DNA from: Sinonovacula constricta
Lineage: Eukaryota > Mollusca > Bivalvia > Cardiida > Solecurtidae
Direction: 5' to 3'
NCBI GenBank assembly: GCA_007844125.1
Contig: CM017563.1
Span: 40,040,249-40,104,248, forward strand
Length of the DNA stretch: 64,000 nucleotides
Below the pieces are notes generated by a model, which did not search any database, was not told the origin of the DNA, and was given only the letters and a program-made list of their open reading frames with translations. A program made the translations under genes and the position numbers. How positions within the stretch are numbered: the first letter of the stretch is position 1; each line of letters opens with the position of its first letter. Positions 1 to 11,383 of this stretch are shown here, one piece after another.

Positions 1-1250
1 TGTTAAGCAATTGGAATGTAACTATAAAACATTTCAAGTTGCTATTAAATCGTTTGTTATGTACTGAGCATATACATTAACTATGTTGGAATATTACTTA
101 TTGTAGTAAGAACCAGTGATCTGGTTTATACTTTGCACACATGTTGTTTCATGACAGAGAAGCAAAAAGTTTTTGAATTTTAGAAATCGAGGATCAATTT
201 TATTTTAAATGAATTTAGCTCACAAGAGCACAACGTGCTCAGGGTGAGCTTTTCTGAAACCCCTTCGTACGAAGTCCGTCGCCCGTCGTCATAGAATTTA
301 TAAAAATGTCCGTCTTAACACGATAAAGATAATTGGAGAGGGATTATTTATTATTACCGTATTCAAATAAGCGACTACATATATAATGAACAGTTGAGCA
401 TGATCTCCGGGGTGTGCGACTTAAACACTGATACCGGTGCTGCCCAGCGGGGTAATGAATATACGGACACTCTCGCCCTATGCTACAACTAACACTATAA
501 CTATTCATCTGCGTACAGTCATATTACATGTTAGAAATATTATAATACCACAATTGGTATTTAATAGAACAATGTATATATACGGTGGTACAGGGGTGTG
601 TGTAAATAGCACATTACTTATTTCATTTTTAAACCATTTACTTTTAAAGTCCTAAAAGCAAGCGTCGGACAGAAGTGATGTACCAACAATGGATAAGAAA
701 GAAACAAAACGTTTAAGTATTTTATATGATATTTTAATATTGAATAATCTAAAGGACATTTTATATCCCGTCTGGGGGTACCGGATCAAAACATTAAAAT
801 TATTTAAAGAAGTATATCATAAATACATCAAAGCTGCATGAGCTCCTTGTTTTATCAGGGCGTAAAATCATAACAACCACGGATTCATACACTAGCAAGA
901 TATGGAAAACCTATCGAGATAAAATACAAAGACCCTACAAAGACGTCTAATATGTATTATGCATATAGAGGTCAGTTAGATAAAATGTGCGTAAATCTGT
1001 GACAAATTATATATAAAAAATTAACATGGGTTTTATAGATAGATAGATATACAACCTAAGATATCGAATATAGATTTTTAAACTGAGTTAGATCGCACAA
1101 TGTTTAACAAAGATTTTTAAATTAAAGCCTTATTTGAATATTTGATTAAAAATAAAAGTTCAAACTGTCCACTTTTCAAGACCACTTTTCAAGATCTTTA
1201 AATATGGGTAAACAGAAATATCGTTATTTATATACATCAATGAATCAAAA
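1..1250. other. AT-rich DNA, no gene recognised
   Basis: I see no supportable coding exon or RNA gene. The few short open frames have no recognisable domain. A short GATA-type microsatellite lies near 1038-1050. The stretch ends where the 44-bp tandem array begins. Confidence 0.5.
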
Positions 1251-1251
1251 T

Positions 1252-2850
1252 TTACAGTAGCGACCCAGGTGTCAGTAGTATGGGTGAATCCACGTTTACA
1301 GAAGGGACCCAGGTGTCAGTAGCATGAGTGAATCTACATTTACAGAAGGGACACAGGTGTCAGTAGTATGAAAGAATACACATTTACTGAAGGGACCCAT
1401 GAGTCAGTAGCATGAGTTAATCTACATTTACAGAAGGGACCCAGGGCTCAGTAGTATGAGAGAATCCACATTTACAGTAGGGACCCAGGTGTCAGTAGCA
1501 TGAGTGAATCCACATTTACAGAAGGGACTCAGGTGTCAGTAGTATGAAAGAATCCACATTTACAGCAGGGACCCAGGTGTCAGTAGTATGAGTGAATCCA
1601 CGTTTACAGAAGGGACCCAGGTGTCAGTAGCATGAGTGAATCTACATTTAGAGAAGGGACGCAGGTGCCAGTAGTATGAAATAATCCACATTTACTGAAG
1701 GGACCCAGGAGTCAGTAGCATGAGTGAATCCATATTTACAGTAGGGACCCAGGCGTCAGTAGCATAAGTGAATCCACATTAACAATAGGGACCCAGGTGT
1801 CAGTAGTTTGAGTGAATCCTTATTTACAAAAGGGACCCATTGTTCATGAGGATGCGTGAATCCACATTTACAGAAGGGACCCAGGTGCCAGTAGCATGAG
1901 TGAATCCACATTTACAGAAGGGACTCAGGTGTCAGTAGCATGAGTGAATCCATATTTACAGTAGGGACCCAGGCGTCAGTAGCATGAGTGAATCCACATT
2001 TACAATAGGGACCCAGGTGTCAGTAGTTTGAGTGAATCCACATTTTCAGTAGGGACCCATTGTTCATGAGTATGCGTGAATCCACATTTACAGAAGGGAC
2101 CCAGGTGCCTGTAGCATGAGTGAATCCACATTTACTGAAGGGACCCATGAGTCAGTAGCATGAGTGAATCCACATTTACAGAAGAGACCCAGGAGTCAGT
2201 AGTATCAGTGAATCCATATTTACAGTAGGGACCCAGGCGTAGTAGCATGAGTGAATCCACATTAACAATAGGGACCCAGGTGTCAGTAGTTTGAGTGAAT
2301 CCACATTTACAGTAGGGACCCATTGTTCATGAGTATGCGTGAATCCACATTTACAGAAGGGACCCAGGTGCCAGTAGCATGAGTGAATCCACATTTACAG
2401 AAGGAACCCATGAGTCAGTAGCATGAGTGAATCCACATTTACAGAAGCGACCCAGGAGTCAGTAGCATGAGTGAATCCACATTTACAGAAGGTACCCAGG
2501 CGTCAGTAGCATGAGTGAATCCACATTAACAATAGGGACCCAGGTGTCAGTAGTTTGAGTGAATCCATATTTACAGTAGGGACCCAGGCGTCAGTAGTTT
2601 GAGTGAATCCATATTTACAGTAGGGACCCAGGAGTCAGTAGTTTGAGTGAATCCATATTTACAGTAGGGACCCAGGTGTCAGTAGTATGCGTGAATCCAC
2701 ATTTACAGTAGGGACCCAGGTGACAGTAGTATGAGTGAATCCACATTTACAGTAGGGACCCAGGTGTCAGTAGTATGCGTGAATCCACATTTACAGTAGG
2801 GACCCAGGTGTCAGTAGTATGCGTGAATCCACATTTACAGTAGGGACCCA
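1252..2850. repeat. 44-bp minisatellite array, about 36 units
   Basis: Tandem copies of a 44-bp unit run through the interval. Each unit contains a GGGACCCAGG core followed by a GTCAGTAG block and a GTGAATCCACATTTACAG block. Units differ at a few diagnostic positions. Some carry a CATTAACAATAGGG variant, and others carry a TGTTCATGAG variant at about 1841, 2061 and 2324. The spacing of the latter (220 and 263 bases) points to higher-order blocks of 5-6 units. The unit length is not a multiple of three, and the short minus-strand ORFs across the array are by-products of the repeat. Confidence 0.95.
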
Positions 2851-3900
2851 TACGTTAGTAGTACACGTGGCTTCCATCCTAACGCTAAGCGGACAGTATT
2901 ACGCCTGACTCGTCGGTGTCAGTATATGGACCGGCGGGTTTAGTCCCTGGATACCTCATAAGTGCCCCTGTGCTATAATGATAGATATGTCCCTATAGAG
3001 TATCGGCAAAAATGCCGGCAAATCCCATCCCATTACAATTTTGATAGGAGAAACCAGACGAGAATGTGTTTATTTCCGGTCATCGTCATATTCCACGATA
3101 TCTCACAAGTGGAAAAATTACCCACAAAAATAAATAAAACTATTCTATGCAAATAATTCCAAACGAATTGATACGTTTTTAAGACACCGTCTTCCAGTGA
3201 GTAGGGTAAGAAAAATCTAGACAATCAATCGGATAAAATCGAAATACTGATAAAAATTAAAACGAAACTATCGAAAGCAGCCAATTTACATCGTGCGAAG
3301 AATCTCGGCCTGAATTAGCATTTACTAGTAGTACAGTTAGTGGTGCTGCCACATTTTCTGAACAGCAACAATCGGAATGCAATACTGCATCATTTACTCC
3401 CCAATAGTAAGTGAACGTTCCAAATTAAAGAAATAATAAAACAAACAGTCGTCGATTCAACCAACAAATTTATGAATGGCTATATTCGTTCAAGACAGGC
3501 TTCACGTGTAAATATTGTTAACTGTTATCATCAAGAAATGATGTTAATGTGTCCTATGTTTCATGTCGTGCAGTGTTAGGTAATAGTCCTTCAAAGAGTC
3601 TTGAGACTCACAATAACAGTGAAAGGCATACGGTATCTACCATCAACATTAGGTTTCGTGTCTCGGTTATCCAAATGCTGAAAACAGCTGTAGTAAACAA
3701 AGAGACATGCCTCTTTAGGCTTACATTAAACCTAATAGACTACTCCAAGACTTTATAAAGAAATATAAAAACTACTGAATGTTCCCCCAATTTTGTATTT
3801 TTCGCGCGATTTTTCCCCTTTTGACCAGCGTCTTCCCCTGTTCCTAAAACACCTGTATTACATCTGCCACAATTTAAAAAATGATGATTGTTATAATATA
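2851..3900. other. Intergenic DNA, nothing recognised
   Basis: There are small open frames on both strands (for example 2962-3156 +, 3549-3758 +) but no domain, splice context or similarity to the other TNF copies. Homology with copies 2 and 3 becomes visible only from roughly 3.9 kb. Confidence 0.4.
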
Positions 3901-4249
3901 ATAACCTATGGAAAACATTGCTTTTATCTTAAACAATGGAAGAGCGGATAACAGTATCACCGTCAATTATGTGAATAAATGTTACAAGAATGGGTTGATA
4001 CTTTACAATTAAACTATAAACTACTTTTTCAATACTAAATTATGTCACGGAACAAACTGGTGTTTATTTCATATTTATAAACATAACCTTTAAGTTCTTA
4101 TATACTTTCAGTATAAAAGCACTTATCTAATCCTGGTAATGTCAGCCATAATCCGAACTTATCTTTGTTGCGAAATCTGTGTCATTCCCACTGCCTGTCT
4201 GCGATAATCAGCAGATTATAATGATAGTGTGTCAATGTGTATTATGCAG

Positions 4250-4288
4250 GTATCTAGCCCGTTATGTGAAGGTCAAGCAAAGATTCCG
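4250..4288 (+). CDS. TNF copy 1, cassette exon A
   Basis: A 39-nt exon with acceptor TATGCAG and donor GTAAGT encodes VSSPLCEGQAKIP in phase 0. Equivalent exons keep the LCEGQA or ECEGQA core in copy 2 (22029-22070) and copy 3 (50617-50579). Conservation of the reading frame and both splice sites in three copies is the evidence. The exon lies upstream of the membrane helix, so on the cytoplasmic side of a type II protein. Confidence 0.6.
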
Positions 4289-7200
4289 GTAAGTTATGTA
4301 TGCTCTTTTCCCTGATCTATGGTTTTGGCCAATCAGAAAAAGAAAACTTATTTGTTCATTATTACAGCTTTCTATGCAAATTAAGTGATTTTCTACATAC
4401 GATATACATCTAAGCTGTACACGTCTCCAAGTAGATAAATATAAATATCTAAAGAATAAATAATGAGCCTGGGGTCAGTGGATATTTCTTTCTGTTTTAG
4501 ACCGATGAAGTATGCTCGAAAAACCAGCATAATCAGGTAAGTTATGCTTATGATAAAACAGAACTTACAATACTTGATTCTGCTTCATTAAGCGTTTTTT
4601 TCTCAATACATGAATATGTATATAATCTATTGTCGACAAGTATTAAATGTTCTGGTTCTGTAAGTATGTTAAACCTAATTGTTTACACATTGATTTAAGA
4701 AATTGCGGCTAAATTATAACCGTTTAAATTTCGATACTCGGCCAAGCTCATGCAAATAGGAATAATTCTTTTATGAAAAGCATGATAAGAAAAGGTCGAG
4801 CAGCGTGGAAAAGGAAGTCATGAAATCAAATTCAAAAATACGCAGTGTGGAAAAGGATGTAGGGAAAACATTAAATACAAATCTTTATAGATTTTTCTGT
4901 AATTTAAAGAAAATATGAACACTCCCTTTAAAGTAATATGTAAAACAACAATAAGAATTGATACCTGAACAAAAGATAGAACATTATTTCAGTGATAACG
5001 CTTTAAATGTAGTCATGTAAAATATTCGATAGATTAAGGTAGAAATTATTCTAATTCTATCACAAACATAAGATAAAACGACATTAGCCCGATTCATACC
5101 TGGCGTTATCAAGGACTGTATTAAGGGCCAATATTGGCTGAATATACATTGACTAAGAGGTAGATTGTTGATACCTGAGCGTAAAATAGAACAGCATTTC
5201 AGTGATAAAACTTTAAATGTATTCACGTTAAATATTCGAGATATGAATGTAGGATGTCTTTTAATTCTATAACAAACAGAAAAGAAAAAGTCATTGGCAC
5301 GATGTATACCGAGCCTTACCATTGACATTATTAAGGGTTATTATCAGTCGATTAGGTATGAACGTATACATAGACGATAACCCAGACCCGGTACTATTTT
5401 CTATAAATGCGTTTAAATATTATTTATCACGGGTTTATTTGCAGTTCAAAATATCAATGAATGTTGATGATATCTCATAAAAATTAATATTGATTTTATT
5501 AGACATAACGGTATCGGTTTCCTTGTTTTTGATAACCTGCATACAAATGATAAAAATAAGTGGAATTCATTACATTTGTCTCCGGAGTTACAAAGCTGAT
5601 TCTTTAAAGGGTGCGGCATTAGCGGTTTTCTAATGTTGTCGGTTAAAAATATACATTAACTAGTAAGCATTGATTTTACTGTTTTATTTATATTTGTTTG
5701 GGACTAAAATGACCACATTTCACAATCGGGCCATAATCAATTAAGGAGGCTTGAATATATTATAAGTATGTATTTTATTGCTAATTTTACTCCCATAGAG
5801 CATTTTAGTCCTTGTCAGTCGACAAATTAGTCAATTATACACCAAACTTGTTACTAACTAAATGTTTATGTTTATATATTTCAGAAACCATGCTTGACAG
5901 GCAGACCAAACAAACTGGTGAGTTATGTTTGCGATGCCAGAGAAAGCGTGTGTCCTTCGCGATGACTGCTTCACTATTTTCTGCCACCACCGTTCAACCA
6001 AATTTATATTTAGATAACTAATGTTTTCATTTCAATCAGCCTGATAGGAAATTGACATCGCTTAGTTATAAATGTTAAGTGTGCAGTAAACGTAACACGT
6101 TTAAGTAATATACTTTAATAAATTAAATACAATAAATTAACTTATATTTGTTGATTTAACATACCAACTAGATTTGGCAAACTTTATTTTATGAAATATT
6201 CACACTATGCTTTTTTATTTACACAAATAGATACATTATTAACGAGTATTGATAATTTTACACACCAAACTTGGTCGTCGAAATCACTTATTGAGTTGTT
6301 TATGTTTAGAACATGCTCCACATACCGACCAGAAAACCTGGTAAGTTACGTTTGCGATGTTAGAGAAAGCACGTGCCCTTAGCGATAACTGTCTCACTAT
6401 TTTCTACCGCCACTGTCCCCTCACATTTACAGAAATATTGAATGGTTTTCATTCCTTTTGATATTATTTTTTATGTTGCAATTAGTAGAAACATTGAGAC
6501 ATTAATCTTCACCAGCAAACATTTGCTTGCAGTATTCCAAACTCTAATTTTAGTAAGTCATCAAAATAGTTAAATTGAACTGTCATATTTCTGCTAATAC
6601 TTCAATCACCTACAACAATAAACCAATTAACCGCTTCGGCAAGTTGAGGCACAACTATGGAAAAAAGAACCTCCGCAATGTTCTTAAAAAGCTCGTCTGT
6701 TTTCGACATGAAGCATTCTTTGCACAGACAGTGATGCCACTAGATTTTAGTCTGTACTATGACACTACACTTTATACCTAACCGATTTGGGGAATTTGTG
6801 TTTCTTTGTATTAATAAACAGATGTAAATGTATTTTATATTTAGTTTATGAAAAAACATGTAAGGTACACTTATGTCAACATGGGATCATAGTCGCTGTG
6901 TAAAACTTCTATTATCAGCAATATTCGAAAGTGCTTTGTTCTCAAATTCCTTTGTGCTCTTTAACACAAACTGGTCTTTCAGTCATGTGTCACTTCATCG
7001 AGAGTATTAAATAGCAAAAGACGAGTGAAAACGAACAGTAGCAAGTGTAAAATTATTTCCCTTAGACGATTAACGTATGAATGTTCCATCAAATTTACTT
7101 TATCTTTTTAATTGTACTTACAGAAAGATGGCGTGATGGTTGTTCTGTTGATCGTCAACATGATACTACTGTTCTCATTCACCAGTCTTGTCTTTGTATG

Positions 7201-10200
7201 GCGAGGTAAAAGGCACATTGCTATGGAACCAAGAGCATCCCGCATCTGTGTTCCATCGACAGAGTTTAACAAAGACACATGTCCTGCATCAGTGACAACG
7301 CCGAATGATCGAGAAGAGAGGTGTGGTAAAGTTTCTGATATCGTCGAGGAGCTACTTTCAAAAGTAAGAGTCAGCATGTGTTAAGAAGACGTTTGTTTGT
7401 TGTTGGATTTAACGTCCCAACATTCATACCTCAGTTATCTGGAGACGTTACCCACTTGAAGCAAATACAGTGCCCGTTTTCTCTGTGTAAAATATGTGGT
7501 GAACACTTGACATGATGCCCAGTAACACTATCCTGACACCAAGACACTATCTAGTCGTGTAACTACCCGGAGCGTCGGCGATAGAGTGGGGGAATAAAAC
7601 CCATAAACTGAGTTTTTTTTATTTTTAGCCGATATGTATGTACTATCCAAAACCCTTTGAAATATTGCAACTTTCGTTTTGCAGTTGTTGTTTTTTATTT
7701 ATATTTGTTAAGTTTCCCACTCCTGTATATTTTCTTTTACACATGCTTAATCACAAGTATAAAATGTTCAGACAGATTCACAGAGGAAACAATGTGCAGT
7801 GTGCATACTATTTTTTATTTGGTAATAAAGCAAAAATACTCGTTTAAAATGCTGTTAACGTAAGTGATAACATACGGTTGAATTGAAGTGATATCTTCTT
7901 TTCTCATCCACGTGTGCTTCTTAACATTTGATTGTGGTATTGATTCTGAAACTTCAGTTTCCCCGTTGGAAGCTTAAGGTTAATTAAAGGTCCGGTTCAC
8001 TCTAAATAAGCATGCTGGCTTAAACTTACAGCATGTACACCATTATATATTCACCGTAGAAATCATTTTTGGAAGAATCATTTAAAAAATTAGTCAACAA
8101 TGCAACTTTTCGCTACATTTACCTGCACTGCTTTGTAAAAAAGACAGTATTTATTGTAATGTTAATGAAGTAAACATGATAAAATTAAATAGCGATAAAT
8201 ATATTGTTCTACCTTTATTCATAATGCAACAGAGTGTAATCTAGATCGTCTTACAAGTGTATATACATGCAACTTAATATTGAGGGTCCGCGATTAAAAT
8301 ATTCGACTTGTAACATCCCGTGCCTTACCGGGTGGGTTCGAGTCTTGGTCGGGTCGAGTAATTTCATATAAAGTGATAGTCCAGCTGGCTGCGGTGAGCC
8401 GTTGGTTCAACCCAGACATATGCTTGTCGTTTTTGATGCCAATAATTAGCTGGATGCCACAATTATGACCTGCTTTTTTCCAGTGCCATATAACAAAACA
8501 CATAATATTGTTATTGTGTTTTAGTCGATGAACCGAGCATTTGATGAGCACTATCCGTCACGTAAGTTTTTGAAATACCTTGAAATATGATGCCAATAAT
8601 TAGCTGGACGTCACCAGTATGCCATGCACTATCTCAGTTTCATGTAACAAAAATATTTCTTTATCCTTGTAAACTTCGGCAACTAGTTGCTGTTCTTTTC
8701 TGATGTATCAAAGGGAAGATCCTATTACTTTGTAATCTAGTTACTTATTAAATAACATCTTTAATCTAACTCTTTATATTTGATTGGCTCATAATGAGCT
8801 ATCGCTATTTATACGTGCAATCTCGTGACATATCTATTCAACTCAAGTCGTTTTTTGCTTTAAAGAGTTATGTCGAAAATGGGTACTAAGGTTTACTAAT
8901 TGACATCTATACTTTAAACCTCTATTTGCAATAACATCTCATAACACTCTCCCTTTTTGCATAAAACACGTACATTATGTCTCTCATTTTTACCCGCTGT
9001 GTTAGTTAGCTGTTCCTTTAAGATTTATCAAAGGGAATATCCCTTTACTAATTAATATCATCACTTTTTAAATAGCATCTTTAATCTAATTCTTTATATT
9101 TGATTGACTCCTAATGAGCTGTCATTATTTACATGTATACGGGTAATCTCGTGACATATATGCTCAACTCGTGTACTCAGTAGCTTTTTCCTTTAAAGAG
9201 TTGTAGCAAAAATGGATACTCAGGGGTTAACAGGTTGACATCTATACTATACACCTCTATTTGAAATAACATCTCATAACACTCACTCCTTTCAGCATAA
9301 AACACGTACATTTCGTCTCCCATGTTTACCTGATGTGTTGTACACAATTCCAGGGCTTTTCTCTGGGACGAAGACGATATGTACGATGAAAACCAGGCAA
9401 CAAAACATCTTTAATGCCAATGGATTAGGTTCAAAAGAAGATTTGCTGTCACAAGGTAAAAGATTCCTTTTTCGAAAGTCGCTTTATGTTAAAGCTTGTA
9501 TAGGGCTATGTAATCAAAACGTTTCCCTATGATTCATTTTGTTTTTTGTTGTTGGTTTATTGTTGTCGTTTTAAGGTAACGGTAATGAGCTTTTTAGGGT
9601 TCATAATATTATTGAACATATTGGATCATTCCATGTTCGTAATTAAGGAAATGTAACAAAGCCATATGTAAAGCCGTTATAACGATGGCTGACACAAAGA
9701 TTTATCTTCTTTATTTAAAATGATAAGTTATTCGAAGATAACACTAGCAAACTGATTTGTAAAATGTACTAGAAGTCAACATACTTTATCATGCTAAGTT
9801 TTCGACAAACGACACAACGGGGCCTTGTAATTGTCCTGAGATTTGTACAGAAGGCATCTTCTTTTTAAGTGCTGTAGTACTTTTGCAACTGGCACAATGT
9901 TATAGACATTTTTCAAGATATCCTATGCTATAATTGTAATGATAATTACAGGCAATAACTTAATTTTGAACTGCTTCGCCTGGCCCATTATCTTCGCTTC
10001 AAACGGAAAACTTTGAAGTGATTTACAAGATCACCGAAACTATCAAAGCGTGAACGTTGAAAATGATAGAGCTTATTTATTATGGTATATAATAGTGTAT
10101 TTATATTCAAAAACAATTATCATGCCCCATTTGTAGCATGTTTTATTGGCAACAGTATTCCCATTCGTTGTTATTATATCACATGATTTAAGACGCCGTT

Positions 10201-11382
10201 TAAAAGATAACTGCAATTTATTTTGCCTGTTGTAGAAAAAAATTTGGTTCACCTTGAAATACAATTAGAGGCAACTTTAGAACAAAACCATAAAAGATTC
10301 GTGATATTTTTGTTACTGTAATAAACCAAAGTATTAAGTCTTCATAGATATTGTATTGCGAGTATGCGATTTGTTTTGATATTTTATCAAGCGGCGTAAC
10401 TTTAAACCACAAATTTACAATAATTACAATAGCTTGACAAGACCTTAAATCTATACATTCAGGCAAAATCGGGAAATATATATATATTTCGCACCAACAT
10501 AATTGTAGTCATTATAGCGACGTTCTGCTATTTTGGTAAAGAAAGACTCCAGACAAATGTCTTAGTAAGAACCACCGGAGCACCGCTGGTCACCTGTCCC
10601 CGTAAATGCATTCGACCCGACCGGGACTCGAACCCACATGGTGAAACTCGCTTACGGACATTATAGAAGTAGTACTGTTAGAAATAGTTAAAATCTCTTC
10701 AAAAAAGCTTTCAACGATTTAAAATGTCCTCTCTCTGAACGTTTTAAGATGAATTCTCCCCCACACAAAAGGAAAATTAAAACAACTACAAATGACTCCT
10801 TGGGGATTTATGAACGTTTTCGCCTTATCCACCATGTTCTGTATTGTCAGTATTGCATTAAGTTGTCGAATGTCTAAAAGATAGTTTTTGCAATGCATTA
10901 GGGTATTCTGTGCTTTGATCTTTTAATTCTGAGGTTAAACACTTTTGTAACATTTAGATAGCAACGAAGCATTGAAATGGTCACAACAGCAGTGGACACC
11001 ATCGCGGTTGAAATACCAAGAAGGCAAAGTCTATGTTACAGAAACAGGGTACTACTTTGTGCACAGCCAGATTAAGCTGGGACCTATTTTGTCTACAGAA
11101 GCTGGAGAATGCGTTGCTAATCGAAATAGTACGTCAATAACATACTACCATAAGATTAAGCACTTCTCGTACAGACAGCAGAAGGAAAAGGTTCTGCTAG
11201 AAAACGTACGGCAACACTGCATACGGAACTGTAAGAAATTCAACACAACCATGTCCACCGGCGCAATAATCAAACTTGAGGTACAAGATCATGTGTATGT
11301 TGTGACGTCACATCCGGGTCACGTAATGCCATGTGAGCATGACAACAGGTTTACAGTATTTAATATCCAGTCATTTAAATAA
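4250..11382 (+). CDS. TNF ligand-like gene, copy 1 (multi-exon, 5' end not found)
   Basis: Predicted TNF-superfamily ligand, a cell-surface or shed cytokine of immune and cell-death signalling. Exons with GT-AG borders are 4250-4288, 4501-4536, 5885-5917, 7124-7363, 8525-8561, 9354-9455 and 10958-11382. They join in phase into 303 codons plus a stop. The first three short exons are all phase 0 and would encode the N-terminal side. Exon 7124-7363 carries one hydrophobic helix. The next two give a stalk, and the last gives the TNF homology domain. A first exon with a start codon was not found, so the 5' end is partial. Copy 3 on the - strand repeats the same exon set without stops, which supports the model. 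The TNF assignment rests on residue pattern, not a database search. Confidence 0.72.
4501..4536 (+). CDS. TNF copy 1, cassette exon B
   Basis: A 36-nt exon after TGTTTTAG with donor GTAAGT encodes TDEVCSKNQHNQ in phase 0. The copy 2 version (22755-22790) keeps the sequence but its acceptor AG reads AC. I could not find the exon in copy 3, where adjoining intron sequence is still recognisable near 50.35-50.44 kb. Skipping it would not change the frame. Confidence 0.5.
5885..5917 (+). CDS. TNF copy 1, cassette exon C
   Basis: A 33-nt phase 0 exon (TTTCAG acceptor, GTGAGT donor) encodes KPCLTGRPNKL. Copy 3 has EQCLTAKPKNV at 46222-46190 with both splice sites intact. Copy 2 has the exon at 24164-24196, but the donor GT is GG. 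A similar sequence, C', lies at 6310-6340. Confidence 0.55.
6310..6340 (+). pseudogene. Exon C' (decayed duplicate of cassette exon C)
   Basis: This 31-nt segment between TTTAG and GTAAGT resembles exon C, and the sequence after the donor (TTACGTTTGCGATG) also matches the intron after exon C. It therefore looks like a local exon duplication. At 31 nt it would break the frame if spliced in. The donor is lost in the matching place in copy 3 (about 43430-43470). I read it as a dead cassette and left it out of the model. Confidence 0.4.
6503..6658. other. Locally inverted intron segment in copy 1
   Basis: About 155 bp of the intron before the transmembrane exon lies in the opposite orientation, relative to the gene, from the matching segments of copy 2 (about 24795-24940) and copy 3 (about 43095-43245). 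Flanking intron sequence on both sides stays collinear with copy 2. Confidence 0.65.
7124..7363 (+). CDS. TNF copy 1, transmembrane exon D
   Basis: A 240-nt phase 0 exon encodes 80 residues. Residues about 3-25 form a hydrophobic segment (VMVVLLIVNMILLFSF onward), followed at once by WRGKR, a basic stretch that also fits the furin pattern R-X-K-R. The remainder is hydrophilic with paired cysteines (CVPSTE, TCPAS, RCGK) and ends in an EELLSK helix. The acceptor is TTACAG and the donor GTAAGA. Copy 3 (42394-42155) is open over all 80 codons. Copy 2 has lost both splice sites and has an internal stop. In a TNF ligand this would be the signal anchor and upper stalk. Confidence 0.7.
7389..7610 (-). 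repeat. SINE remnant, shared by all three TNF copies
   Basis: On the - strand the segment ends in GACGTTAAATCCAACAACAAAC, a typical molluscan SINE tail. The same sequence stands at the same intron position in copy 2 (about 25945-26120, +) and, shortened, in copy 3 (about 42050-42120). The insertion therefore predates the duplications. Confidence 0.65.
8290..8520 (+). repeat. tRNA-derived SINE, in intron before stalk exon
   Basis: A B-box-like GGTTCGAGTC near 8335 is followed by a conserved middle (GGTTCAACCCAGACATATGC) and a tail with AATTAGCTGGA. Copies sit at the same intron position in copy 2 (about 26840-27045) and copy 3 (about 41190-41390), so this SINE also predates the duplication. 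Part of a second tail occurs at about 8580-8650. Confidence 0.7.
8525..8561 (+). CDS. TNF copy 1, stalk exon F
   Basis: A 37-nt exon (TTTTAG acceptor, GTAAGT donor) encodes SMNRAFDEHYPS and the first base of the next codon. AFDEHYPS is identical in copy 2 (27057-27093) and copy 3 (41137-41101). This identity in three copies, together with fixed splice sites and length, is strong support for a real exon. Its phase (0 in, 1 out) fits the exons on both sides. Confidence 0.7.
8690..9310. repeat. Direct tandem duplication, about 320 bp, two units
   Basis: About 8690-8990 and 9010-9310 share long matching blocks, for example ATTTGATTG, CTCGTGACATAT and the pre-exon ATAAAACACGTACATT. Copy 3 has only one unit here (about 40860-41050), so this duplication is specific to copy 1. 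Confidence 0.7.
9354..9455 (+). CDS. TNF copy 1, linker exon G
   Basis: A 102-nt exon, phase 1 in and out, follows ATTCCAG and ends before GTAAAA. Its reading includes LFSGTKT and RQQNIFNANGLG. The copy 3 exon (40693-40592) has the same length and keeps LFSGTKTMCAMK and RQQNIFNANGLG, with a variable end. It joins the stalk to the TNF homology domain. Copy 2 lacks it. Confidence 0.68.
10560..10665 (-). repeat. tRNA-derived SINE fragment
   Basis: On the - strand the segment contains GGGTTCGAGTCCCGGTCGGG, which includes a B-box, followed by CGGTGCTCCGGTGGTTCTTA, the central block also seen at about 29030 and 30370. It lies in the intron before the TNF-domain exon. Confidence 0.6.
10958..11382 (+). 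CDS. TNF copy 1, TNF homology domain exon
   Basis: This terminal exon starts after ACATTTAG and encodes about 140 residues to a TAA. It begins SNEALKW, followed by strand-like segments. The GKVYVTETGYYFVHSQI stretch corresponds to the family's G-x-Y-x-V-x-x-x-G-x-Y-x-x-x-S-Q core. It ends in NRFTVFNI, which fits the last beta strand that forms the hydrophobic core of TNF trimers. Cysteines at CVAN, HCIRNC and MPCEH could form disulfides. The copy 3 domain is one residue shorter and otherwise very similar. TNF domains normally trimerise and bind cysteine-rich TNF receptors; the receptor here is unknown. Confidence 0.8.
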
Positions 11383-11383
11383 A
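11378..11383 (+). promoter_or_regulatory. AATAAA overlapping the TNF stop codon
   Basis: The polyadenylation hexamer overlaps the TAA stop of the TNF exon. The same arrangement exists in copy 3 at 38690-38685. Further AATAAA sites downstream (near 11490-11515) may be the ones used. Confidence 0.35.

Noticed and set aside
2132..2394. Minus-strand ORFs with repeated GPYCKCGF-like peptides
   Set aside because: They are translations of the 44-bp minisatellite, whose period is not a multiple of three.
1252..2850. CRISPR-like array
   Set aside because: Units are tandem without unique spacers, and the setting is eukaryotic.
7616..7860. Extra exon between the transmembrane and stalk exons, ending at AACGTAAGT
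   Set aside because: The donor is mutated in copy 3, no convincing acceptor exists, and exons D and F already join in phase without it.
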